Below are positions 10,507-18,082 of a stretch of DNA of 64,000 bases, one piece after another (the stretch's first letter is position 1; every line of letters starts with the position of its first letter). Location of the stretch: positions 62,001 through 126,000 of the forward strand of contig JADJLN010000024.1 in NCBI GenBank assembly GCA_016710115.1, given 5' to 3'. The notes under the pieces are model-generated. The model was given only the letters and a program-made list of their open reading frames with translations. It was not told where the DNA came from and made no database searches. Both the position numbers and the translations under genes were made by a program. This DNA is from Saprospiraceae bacterium (lineage in GTDB: Bacteria; Bacteroidota; Bacteroidia; Chitinophagales; Saprospiraceae).

Positions 10507-12444
10507 TTATTTGATGCCGTGCATCCATCTGCTGACCATAGGCCCCAGGACGAAGAGCAGCAATCCACATCCGATGGCAAAGAATCCGAGCATTTTGAAT
10601 ACGCCCAGGCTCAAGCTGAGAGAATCACCTTTCAGACAGGAAATAACCTCTCCTGTAGAGCTGTTTTCAACTGCCTGGCTCACTTCATCCTTCGAAATGA
10701 TGTTAATGCCTTGTGCCATGGATGCATCCTTGGTCAAAACGGTAACGAAGGACTTGTTCAATTCCTTCTCCTTAGCCGCTTGGTTGGTCATGCCATCCGC
10801 TTTCTCCTTGATCTCTCTGATCTGCATCTTGGCTACATAATATGGTGCCGGAGAGCTGGCATTCAGATCGGCCACAAAGCCATCGCTGATCAGTGCCTCT
10901 TCCAAAGAGTTGTCACCTAGGAAATCACCCTTTTGCATTGAGGCTTCCAGCACATCATCTGAAAAACATCCGCGGAAACTTTCACTTTGGACAATTTCCA
11001 ATTCGTTAACGGCGGTAAAATTGGCAATATGCTTACCCGCCTGGTGCGCAATAGATGATGACAAAAACCAGATACCCATGAGGAAACCGACGATCTGTGA
11101 CGGTGCCAGTTTGGTCACCAGGGAAAGACCCACAGGCGACAGTGTCAACTCACCGAGAGTATGCAACAGGTACAGGGTGATCAGGAAGATCGCCGGGACC
11201 ATGCCACCAATAGCACTTCCCTTACCCAGGGTGAGCACCAGGAAGCCAAGACCCAGAAGGATCAAGCCTGCTCCAAATTTGTATGGCGCTGCAGGCTCCT
11301 TATCCATTTGGCCCAACTTGATCCACATCCATGAATAGATCGGAGCAAAGATCATGATGAACAGCGGGTTTACAGCCTGGAAGAAGGTAGTAGTCAACTC
11401 GGCTCCCATGATGTTCTTATTGACGTTCCGGTCGGTGAACAGGTTCAGGGCAGAACCTGCCAGTTCGAAGAATGTCCAGAAAACCGTGGTAAAGAGCAGA
11501 AGAAGAAGGATCACCCAGATCCGTTGCTGCTGTTGTCGATTATACTTCCCTGACAGCACGATCATGTAGATGATGACACCGCCACCGATAATGGCCAGGA
11601 TATAATCCACTATATCATCATTTCGAATCAGCAACCAGGATATGACGACCAGTACTGCAGTAGCCACATAGGGCATGATATTCCCGTTGATCCCGGCAAA
11701 TCCGCTTTCTTTCCCATTTTGTGGTACCAGGCCGATCGGCCGGTAGCTGTTCATTTCATTGCCTTCTTCATCGACATTGGTTTGCAGCCAACCATTTTTC
11801 TGGGCCCACATCAGAATCAGCAAACCAACCACCATGCCTATGCCAGCGGTCAGAAAACCGTACTTCCATCCTTCAATCTCTCCGATCGCTCCGCAGGTTA
11901 ATGGTGTCAGGAAAGCACCAATATTGATGCCCATATAAAATATGGTAAATGCACCGTCCCGTCGGGAATCTCCCGTTTTGTAAAACTTCCCGATCATGGA
12001 CGAGATATTCGGCTTGAAGAAGCCATTTCCTACTACGAGGAGGGCCAGACCGATAAAGAAGGTGACCTCATCATCCAGAAAGAGGGTAAACTGGCCCAGA
12101 GCCATCAGGATGGAGCCCCAGATAATGGCTTTTCGGAAGCCCATCATCTTATCCGCAAAATAGCCCCCCAGGATCGGTGTCAGATACACCAGTGCACCAT
12201 ACGCTGCATAGATCCCGAATGCCTTCTCGTCTTCATAGCCAAACCCGCCGTTCAGCAGGGTAGACGTCATGTACAACACAAGAATGGCACGCATGCCATA
12301 GTAGCTGAATCGTTCCCAGAGTTCGACCATGAACAGGGCAAACAAAGCCTTTGGGTGTACCTTCCGATTGGAAAAGATAACGAAGGCCACCCAGGCCGCC
12401 ACAGCCACCCAGGAGATTAACATGAGCTTATACGCAGGATGCAT
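10507..12444 (-). CDS. POT/PTR2-family proton-coupled peptide transporter
   Basis: 645 aa. Both PTR2 signatures are present: VELWERFSYYGMRAILVLYM in the first helix region and FYMGINIGAFLTPL further on. About 14 membrane helices are predicted by eye. These inner-membrane permeases import di- and tripeptides with protons. It fits the surface peptidases at 28303 and 39095. Unusual is a hydrophilic insert of roughly 130 residues between the penultimate and last helix (from NFTAVNELEIVQSE to SCLKGDSLSLS), rich in Asp, Glu and Lys. It has its own -7 box upstream and a terminator downstream, so it is probably monocistronic. Substrate is inferred from family. Confidence 0.9.
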   Translation of the reverse strand: MHPAYKLMLISWVAVAAWVAFVIFSNRKVHPKALFALFMVELWERFSYYGMRAILVLYMTSTLLNGGFGYEDEKAFGIYAAYGALVYLTPILGGYFADKMMGFRKAIIWGSILMALGQFTLFLDDEVTFFIGLALLVVGNGFFKPNISSMIGKFYKTGDSRRDGAFTIFYMGINIGAFLTPLTCGAIGEIEGWKYGFLTAGIGMVVGLLILMWAQKNGWLQTNVDEEGNEMNSYRPIGLVPQNGKESGFAGINGNIMPYVATAVLVVISWLLIRNDDIVDYILAIIGGGVIIYMIVLSGKYNRQQQQRIWVILLLLLFTTVFWTFFELAGSALNLFTDRNVNKNIMGAELTTTFFQAVNPLFIMIFAPIYSWMWIKLGQMDKEPAAPYKFGAGLILLGLGFLVLTLGKGSAIGGMVPAIFLITLYLLHTLGELTLSPVGLSLVTKLAPSQIVGFLMGIWFLSSSIAHQAGKHIANFTAVNELEIVQSESFRGCFSDDVLEASMQKGDFLGDNSLEEALISDGFVADLNASSPAPYYVAKMQIREIKEKADGMTNQAAKEKELNKSFVTVLTKDASMAQGINIISKDEVSQAVENSSTGEVISCLKGDSLSLSLGVFKMLGFFAIGCGLLLFVLGPMVSRWMHGIK

Positions 12445-12484
12445 AGTGCAATTCAGTTAAATGATTTGGTGAATAGATAACTAC

Positions 12485-12492
12485 CAAATATA
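12485..12492 (-). promoter_or_regulatory. -7 promoter box for the POT transporter
   Basis: On the minus strand TATATTTG matches TAnnTTTG, about 40 bases before the start codon at 12444. Confidence 0.5.
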
Positions 12493-12568
12493 TCGCTTTT
12501 CTTTGTTCAGCTTGCATAGGAATGGATCTGGACAAACCGAAGTGTCAGATTTGGGCAATAAATCAGGT

Positions 12569-12859
12569 CTATTGACCGATCCCGCCGGTCAGATTATACA
12601 GATCCAGATCCGGATCTATCTGCATCAACCGCTGAATGGCCAGCTGGCTTCGGATACCTTTCCGACAATACACCACCACCGGAATTCCATGCCGGATTTC
12701 GCTCCTTCGTTGTACGATCTCGTCCAAAGGAATATGAATGCCCCCGATATGACGGGCACGGCGTTCATCAGTACGACGAACATCCACGAGTTGAAAGGAA
12801 ACTGCCCGTTCCTTCCAGTCATCCAGGGTGTCCTGGTCAATCGACTTGCCCGACATCAT
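12569..12859 (-). CDS. Single-domain rhodanese-like protein
   Basis: 96 aa, or 95 from the second Met. One rhodanese domain fills the protein: QLVDVRRTDERRARHIGGIHIPLDEI, then the active-site loop VVVYCRKGIRSQ with the catalytic Cys at residue 65. The C-terminal motif is LTGGIGQ. Such small cytosolic proteins carry persulfide sulfur; the physiological acceptor cannot be told. It is last of a same-strand group that runs from 15302 (flippase-like, DUF3108, DUF4230, rhodanese), with a 28-base gap to the DUF4230 gene. Confidence 0.85.
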   Translation of the reverse strand: MMSGKSIDQDTLDDWKERAVSFQLVDVRRTDERRARHIGGIHIPLDEIVQRRSEIRHGIPVVVYCRKGIRSQLAIQRLMQIDPDLDLYNLTGGIGQ

Positions 12860-12887
12860 ATCATGAAGATAGTTGCTGTGCCCGGCA

Positions 12888-13487
12888 TCAGGGAAGTGCC
12901 TTCAAATGAAGCTGATCACGATACCTCAATTCCCAACCCGTACGCGAACTCAACGTCCTCATCGTTTTGAAAAAGAGATTTGCCCGTTCTCCGGATTGAC
13001 GAAAAAGATCGCTTCCCAGTACTTTTTCCCGAATGTCATTCCGGATATCCGATTCCATGCGATTAATATCTCCCGGTCCGAAGGCATTGAAGGTGCCCGC
13101 ATCCAGGTCGTAATAATCCATGTGGATCTCGAGCGCCAGGATTTCCGGTTCAGGCAGATCACTGAGAATGATCAGACGGTCGGCTTCACGGATCTCAATA
13201 GTAAGTGCTTCCAGATCAAAACCGACCATCGCCTTTGCCTTCGCCCGGATCAATGCCTTTTTCCGCAGCGGAGCAATATCAACTCTCCAATAGTCCCTGT
13301 ATGCATAGATCTCCAGAAAGTCCCCCTCATTGGTTACCAGCTTTGCCACATCGCGATACTGCTCCAGAAGGACATCTGCATCGGTCTGGACATGGTTCCT
13401 GACCAAACGTTGCAGCAACCACCATCCCCCGAACAGGAGGACAATCAGAAGAACCAGACCGAGAAACAGGTTGCGTAAACGTGTCAT
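12888..13487 (-). CDS. DUF4230-like membrane-anchored protein
   Basis: 199 aa. An N-terminal signal anchor (LFLGLVLLIVLLFGGWWLLQRL, residues 7-28) precedes an extracytoplasmic domain. The pattern VAKLVTNEGDFLEIYAYRDYW and a later FDLEALTIEI, with strands repeating 'directly measured' hydrophobic alternation, resembles the DUF4230 family, which has no established function. It lies 14 bases after the DUF3108 gene and 28 before the rhodanese, so co-transcription is likely. Family call is from memory of the fold pattern and is moderate. Confidence 0.65.
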   Translation of the reverse strand: MTRLRNLFLGLVLLIVLLFGGWWLLQRLVRNHVQTDADVLLEQYRDVAKLVTNEGDFLEIYAYRDYWRVDIAPLRKKALIRAKAKAMVGFDLEALTIEIREADRLIILSDLPEPEILALEIHMDYYDLDAGTFNAFGPGDINRMESDIRNDIREKVLGSDLFRQSGERANLFFKTMRTLSSRTGWELRYRDQLHLKALP

Positions 13488-13501
13488 CCGAGACGGAATT
13501 C

Positions 13502-14365
13502 CTAGTGAATACGAGAGGACAAGGGGTATCGGAGCCCCTTATAGCTCTTCAATACCGCTTTGACCGACCCAACAGAAACAGGTGATTCAATCAGCAAGGG
13601 GAGGTGGTTCTGGTCGTCAGTCGCATAGATTTGCATCCGGTTACCTTCTTCAAAAACATGACCTGGAATGGTTTGGGGCGAAAAACTCAAAGCCTTGAAA
13701 TTGCCCTGCCCCCGGACCTCCAGTTGATGAACAGGTCCCTGATACTCTACCGTCAGCGGATATTCTTCCCTGTCCAGAAACACCTTCACCGGGAAGGTAA
13801 ACCCCTTCCGGAGATTGGAATACTGCTGGTTTCGCGTATAATACAGAGCAGAAAGAATGTCGTGCACACATCCTGAAAGATCAAAATGCCGGACTTCCAG
13901 ATCGTGCCTTCCACGTTTTCGACGGGAAGTCGCTTTCATTGAATTCGGTGAATAACTCACCTCCTCATGCAGGGAATAACCTCCTTCCTTGACGTCCCGG
14001 ATGGTGTGAATAGGCTTCAAGGTTTGTTTGTCAACTGTGGCTTCATAATAATCCCTGACCTTGAAAAACCATTCATAGGTCGAATACGTCCTTCCCCTTG
14101 CCGTGAACTTGTATGTACTTCCCTGATCTTCCACCCTGAAGGTGACTTCACCGGCAGACAGCCACACAAAATTCCAATTGTAATATATCTTGTAAACAAC
14201 CTCTTCTCCTCCCAGAAAGGCAGTGTTCTGTGTAGAACACAGGTTAAAGCCTGAACTGTCAGGACCCTCCAACAGATCAACTGACTGTCCATTCGGACGC
14301 GTTGGGAGGAATAACAGGGATACAAGCAAGATGAAATTAGTCAGGTGAAAATGCTGTACGAACAT
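13502..14365 (-). CDS. Secreted DUF3108 domain protein
   Basis: Start chosen at MFVQHFHLTNFILLVSLLF (14365), which gives a good signal peptide; the in-frame upstream start at 14410 would overlap the previous gene further. The mature protein (about 260 aa) carries the DUF3108 pattern: GEEVVYKIYYNWNFVWLSAGEVTF, then YEWFFKVRDYYEATVDKQTLKPI and YSLHEEVSY, followed by HDILSALYYTRNQ. DUF3108 proteins are periplasmic beta-rich proteins of unknown function, thought to be lipid-binding-like. It overlaps the end of the flippase-like gene by 29 bases, suggesting translational coupling. Confidence 0.8.
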   Translation of the reverse strand: MFVQHFHLTNFILLVSLLFLPTRPNGQSVDLLEGPDSSGFNLCSTQNTAFLGGEEVVYKIYYNWNFVWLSAGEVTFRVEDQGSTYKFTARGRTYSTYEWFFKVRDYYEATVDKQTLKPIHTIRDVKEGGYSLHEEVSYSPNSMKATSRRKRGRHDLEVRHFDLSGCVHDILSALYYTRNQQYSNLRKGFTFPVKVFLDREEYPLTVEYQGPVHQLEVRGQGNFKALSFSPQTIPGHVFEEGNRMQIYATDDQNHLPLLIESPVSVGSVKAVLKSYKGLRYPLSSRIH

Positions 14366-15302
14366 CGGAGAGGTGTTTGTAAAGATGTTGGTTGAGGAGA
14401 AAATAGCCACCCAGAAGACCTGGAATGACCAGATTAATGATCCATAAGAGGAGAGAAGCCAGAATGGCTTGCATGGGTTGGATCACCAGCACACCACCCA
14501 GGACAACCGCCAGTTGGATCCGTGCAAGCCATCCTAATGCCGGAGGCAAAGGCAGGATGGTTTGTAAAAAAAAGAAGATAATGGCGAAACCAACGAGGTC
14601 AGAAACCGGACTGGCGACACCGGCAAAACGGAGTAACAGGACAAATTGGATGCAATAGGTAACATACCTCAATAACGCCCAGACCCATGCTGTCGTTACA
14701 GCTCGACTTCCTAAAATATTCCTAAAATGGGATACAAGTTGACTAAACAGGCCACTGATCCTCTTATATGAAAGCAAGAATCCACTCCCCAGTATACCGA
14801 CAACCAGTACTGCAATCCAGGTGACATAGTGAGTGTCAATCATCTGCGATAACCTCGGCCACTGACCTGAAAGGAGCAAGACGAACCCACCGGCGCAGGC
14901 AATCCAGAACGATTGCAACAGACTGCCGATCCAGGTGGCACTGCAGGCCTCCAGACGCTTTTCAGGGGGAAAAAACAATACCCGCCCTGCAAATTCACCC
15001 ATTCGATTGGGAAGAAACATGGAAACAGTGATTCCGGCCAACACACTCTGGAGAAATTGACGATTTGGCCAAAATCCGGGAACCTTCATCAACTTCTGGA
15101 ATTTGATCATCTCGAGGCACCAGTTTATCGGCATGAGCCCGATGGCAACTACACCGGCTGGCCACAACCACTTTACTCCCTGCATCGACCAGTCGATGGA
15201 AGAGGATCGTTCCCGGATCACAACGACAAAACCAATGGTCAGGCAAATGAAGACCATCAGCTGGATCAATCGAATCAACGTTCGCGAGCGAATCCGGGTC
15301 AT
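14337..15302 (-). CDS. Flippase-like integral membrane protein (lysylphosphatidylglycerol synthase TM family)
   Basis: The start at 15302 (MTRIRSRTLIRLIQ) is preferred, because a start at 15347 would run into ruvC on the other strand. About 321 aa with roughly eight hydrophobic segments. The sequence SVLAGITVSMFLPNRMGEFAGRVLFF matches the conserved N-terminal core of the LPG_synthase_TM/UPF0104 family, as does the late TILPLPPALGWLARIQ. Related proteins are flippases or membrane parts of lipid-modifying enzymes; the soluble catalytic domain of MprF is absent. Function remains unassigned. It heads the four-gene minus-strand group. Confidence 0.8.
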   Translation of the reverse strand: MTRIRSRTLIRLIQLMVFICLTIGFVVVIRERSSSIDWSMQGVKWLWPAGVVAIGLMPINWCLEMIKFQKLMKVPGFWPNRQFLQSVLAGITVSMFLPNRMGEFAGRVLFFPPEKRLEACSATWIGSLLQSFWIACAGGFVLLLSGQWPRLSQMIDTHYVTWIAVLVVGILGSGFLLSYKRISGLFSQLVSHFRNILGSRAVTTAWVWALLRYVTYCIQFVLLLRFAGVASPVSDLVGFAIIFFFLQTILPLPPALGWLARIQLAVVLGGVLVIQPMQAILASLLLWIINLVIPGLLGGYFLLNQHLYKHLSDVRTAFSPD

Positions 15303-15331
15303 AAGGTTAAAAGTATGACTAATTTTAGGCG

Positions 15332-15895
15332 ATGAGCAAGTCTCCATTACGTATCCTGGGCATAGATCCCGGCACCAATTTTCTGGGATATGGCATCCTC
15401 GAAGTACAAGGGAAGGAAATTCGTGTCATCGAATCCGGAGTACTCACACTGACTCATCTATCTGCTTCTGATGAAAAATTGCGACGGATCTTTGAACGAA
15501 CTACATCTTTGATCACCATACACCAGCCCCGGGAACTGGCGATAGAAGCGCCTTTTTTTGGTAAGAATATCCAGTCCATGCTCAAATTGGGACGAGCACA
15601 GGGGGTGTCCATTGCGGCTGCACTGGCGCAAAACATACCCTACACAGAATACGCTCCTCGAAAGGTCAAACAGGCTGTCACGGGTAAGGGAGGCGCAAGT
15701 AAAGAACAGGTTGCGGCCATGCTGGAACATATCCTCCAGATCCCTGTGAGAGGTGAACTGAGTGAAGATGCCAGTGATGCCCTGGGTGTGGCGGTGTGCC
15801 ATTATTACCAGATCTCCGGTAAGGTCCTTCCTGGAGGTAAAGGAAATAACTGGACATCCTTTGTCAAACAGAACCCGAAACGGATTCTGCCCTAA
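15332..15895 (+). CDS. ruvC: Crossover junction endodeoxyribonuclease RuvC
   Basis: 187 aa. RuvC resolves Holliday junctions with RuvAB during recombination and repair. The RNase-H-like core shows the acidic catalytic residues: Asp12 in ILGIDPGT, Glu72 in AIEAPFF, and Asp146/Asp149 in SEDASDALGVAVCHY. The segment VKQAVTGKGGASKEQV is typical for the family. It diverges from the flippase-like gene, with only 29 bases between starts. It converges with the HIT gene, overlapping it by four bases at the stops. Length is slightly above the usual 160-180 because of a basic C-terminal tail. Confidence 0.95.
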   Translation: MSKSPLRILGIDPGTNFLGYGILEVQGKEIRVIESGVLTLTHLSASDEKLRRIFERTTSLITIHQPRELAIEAPFFGKNIQSMLKLGRAQGVSIAAALAQNIPYTEYAPRKVKQAVTGKGGASKEQVAAMLEHILQIPVRGELSEDASDALGVAVCHYYQISGKVLPGGKGNNWTSFVKQNPKRILP

Positions 15896-16293
15896 CCCGC
15901 AGCAATGCGACTGCTCACCCGTGTGGCCAGGTCAGTCATTTCTTCGGGTGAAAGGTGAACCGGTGGATTCTTGAAGTTCAAATCGCCAACCGAATTGATC
16001 GGTACCAGATGAATATGTGTATGCGGAACCTCCAATCCGATCACCGCTACACCAATCCGGGCACAGGTCACTTCCTTTTCCAATTCGATGGCCACTTTTT
16101 TTGCAAAAACCATCAGAGCACCTAATTCATCATCGTCCATTCTGAAAATATAATCAGATTTTCGCTTGGGGATCACCAGGGTATGACCATTTGCTAATGG
16201 ACGGATGTCTAAAAAAGCAAGAAAATTTTCTGATTCTGCGATCCGATAACAGGGAATTTCGCCGGAAATAATGCGCGAAAACAGTGTAGGCAT
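15892..16293 (-). CDS. HIT-family nucleotide hydrolase/transferase
   Basis: 133 aa. The histidine triad HTHIHLVP lies near residue 95, with the N-terminal pattern FSRIISGEIPCYRIAE and FLDIRPLANGHTLVIPK. These cytosolic proteins hydrolyse adenosine phosphoramidates or related nucleotides. The gene starts five bases after the greA stop, so both are probably co-transcribed. Its stop overlaps that of ruvC on the other strand. Confidence 0.93.
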   Translation of the reverse strand: MPTLFSRIISGEIPCYRIAESENFLAFLDIRPLANGHTLVIPKRKSDYIFRMDDDELGALMVFAKKVAIELEKEVTCARIGVAVIGLEVPHTHIHLVPINSVGDLNFKNPPVHLSPEEMTDLATRVSSRIAAG

Positions 16294-16298
16294 AGAGG

Positions 16299-16781
16299 TT
16301 AATCTGGTTTTGCAGAGATATTTTTGATCACAAAAGAGACTGGTCCGGAAGGAGTTTCTACCAGAGCCGTATCACCCACAGCTTTGCCTAAAAGACCCTG
16401 GCCAATGGGAGAACTTGCCGATATCTTTTTCATCTTCAGATCCGCCTCCGATTCCGAAACCAGCTGATAGGTCATTTCTTTGCCCGTCTTTTCATTGGCT
16501 ATTGTGACATAAACCAATAGAATTACCTTGCTTGTATCCAACTGACTTTCATCCAGGATACGCACATTGGCGAGGGTCTTTTCCAGTTCATTGATCTTCA
16601 TTTCGAGCATACCCTGAGCATCCTTTGCAGCATCATATTCTGCATTCTCAGACAGATCTCCCTTTTCCCGGGCTTCAGCAATGGCCATGGCCATTTCCTT
16701 TCTTCCCGTGGTTTTCATTTCTTCCAATTCGCCTTTCAGACGATCATAACCCTCTTGTGTGAGGTAGGTAATTTGAGACAT
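16299..16781 (-). CDS. greA: Transcription elongation factor GreA
   Basis: The start at MSQITYLTQEGYDRLKGELE (16781) gives 160 aa, the normal length; the longer in-frame start at 16841 has no GreA similarity. The N-terminal coiled coil carries the acidic tip region EAREKGDLSENAEYDAAKDAQ. The C-terminal FKBP-like domain contains SPIGQGLLGKAVGDTALVETPSG. GreA stimulates transcript cleavage by backtracked RNA polymerase. It is followed by the HIT gene in a two-gene unit. Confidence 0.95.
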   Translation of the reverse strand: MSQITYLTQEGYDRLKGELEEMKTTGRKEMAMAIAEAREKGDLSENAEYDAAKDAQGMLEMKINELEKTLANVRILDESQLDTSKVILLVYVTIANEKTGKEMTYQLVSESEADLKMKKISASSPIGQGLLGKAVGDTALVETPSGPVSFVIKNISAKPD

Positions 16782-16889
16782 AGCACTGAATTCAAATGGT
16801 AAAAACCGTATAAAATGTACGGAAGTTTCGGGAATCCGCAAGAATTACCCTAAACGTATTGCCTATAAAGCGAATTGTTATATAACACA

Positions 16890-16921
16890 AAGAACGTTTC
16901 TGCCTGGACAGAAACGTTCTT
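16890..16921 (-). terminator. Perfect 13-bp hairpin after the PorV-like gene
   Basis: AAGAACGTTTCTG at 16890-16902 and CAGAAACGTTCTT at 16909-16921 form a perfect stem with a CCTGGA loop. It lies 29 bases beyond the frame-corrected stop at 16951, which supports that stop as the true gene end. Confidence 0.85.
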
Positions 16922-16950
16922 CGCGACAAAAATACAGGTTTCTTTACTTC

Positions 16951-17995
16951 CTACAAATTTATCCGCACACCGATATTATGTGTACCCTTGTAAATCTTGG
17001 TCACCCGATAACCATAGTCAATGGCCGGTATGACTTGATTTTTCCCGATTGATCGGGAGAACAAGACTTGCACCAGCGGCAACTCCTGTGTATAACGGAC
17101 TGTTTTCAGCTGTCGTAGACGTTGTCCCGATTTCATACCGGTATCCGCCACGGATAATGAACATTTCACGTATTCCCAGTTCCAGTCCGGCACCAAGATT
17201 GTCTCGGGAGAACGAATTGGACGTAAAATTCCCTAATGCTGTCAACCGGTTCCGTTCGCCCAGATAAAAATCATAGGAGAGGCCAATATTCAGCATGGAT
17301 GGTAATTCGAACCGGGATACCCGTTGCAGGATCCGGATGGTTGTTCCGTTTTCATTCGGGTTGGGCACTTCAAGTGATAAGCCCTCCCCGTTGAATCGAA
17401 GCGGCCCACCGACATTTCGAAGGGAAATCCCCATTTTGAAATTATCCTTTGGACCAGTCACATACTGCACTCCAGCGTCCAGTGCAAATCCGAATGCACT
17501 GACGTTCGACAGTCCTTCGGAAACACCTCTGACAAGCAGGCCCACAGAGACTTTGTTGGCAAACATGTGGGAATACCCCATGCCAATATTAAAATAGGAT
17601 GGAGAAAACGTAGCACCAGTCCCAGCGGGCTGCGCATCAGTAGTCACATTGATGTCACCAAAACGCAAGCTCATCAGGCTCAGTCCAAATGCGCCATTCT
17701 TTCCGACTTTCTGAGCCAGTCCAACCGCATTAAAGCTGATGTCAGCACCTTCGAGATAACGTGTGTGAGCAATATTCAATTCTGTGCGATTGATCCGTGA
17801 CAATCCGGCTACATTCAACCGCATTGCTTCAACACCGGTTATAAAACTGGTGTTAAGCCCATGAACACCGGCCATCCGAGCCCAGGGCACCATCAACAAC
17901 TGCGCAGCTCCGGCTTCACCCTGACGATCAGGGTTGCCGGCAAACAGGAAACTGGTCAGGCAGATCCCGAACAAGGCAGCGTATAACTTCTTCAT
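16951..17995 (-). CDS. PorV/PorQ-family outer-membrane barrel protein, one frameshift near the 3' end
   Basis: Begins with a signal peptide (MKKLYAALFGICLTSFLFAG). The family core follows: AAQLLMVPWARMAGVHGL and FITGVEAMRLNVAGLSRINRTELNIAHTRYL. PorV/PorQ relatives are 14-strand-type barrels that take part in type IX secretion, PorV as the shuttle that carries cargo to the sortase. One extra base in the A5 run (T-run 17039-17043) moves the frame. Corrected, the protein continues ENQVIPAIDYGYRVTKIYKG to a terminal GVRINL and is 347 aa. It is the third gene after a TonB receptor and a large secreted protein. Whether it serves type IX secretion generally or this partner is not known. Confidence 0.85.
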
Positions 17996-18036
17996 AGAAA
18001 CCCGTTTTCTGGTTTTGCTTTGATTGGTATGTAGAT

Positions 18037-18076
18037 GACTGGGAGCATGTTGAACGAAACCGTCATGCTCCCAGTC
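18037..18076 (-). promoter_or_regulatory. Perfect 13-bp intercistronic hairpin
   Basis: GACTGGGAGCATG at 18037-18049 pairs perfectly with CATGCTCCCAGTC at 18064-18076 around a 14-base loop. It lies between the large secreted protein (stop 18083) and the PorV-like gene (start 17995). No U-run follows on the minus strand, so it may be an RNA-stability or partial-termination element that lowers the level of the last gene. Confidence 0.6.
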
Positions 18077-18082
18077 CTCAAA

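Noticed and set aside
12503..13478. Plus-strand open frames over the rhodanese and DUF4230 genes
   Set aside because: They are shadows of recognisable minus-strand genes with conserved motifs.
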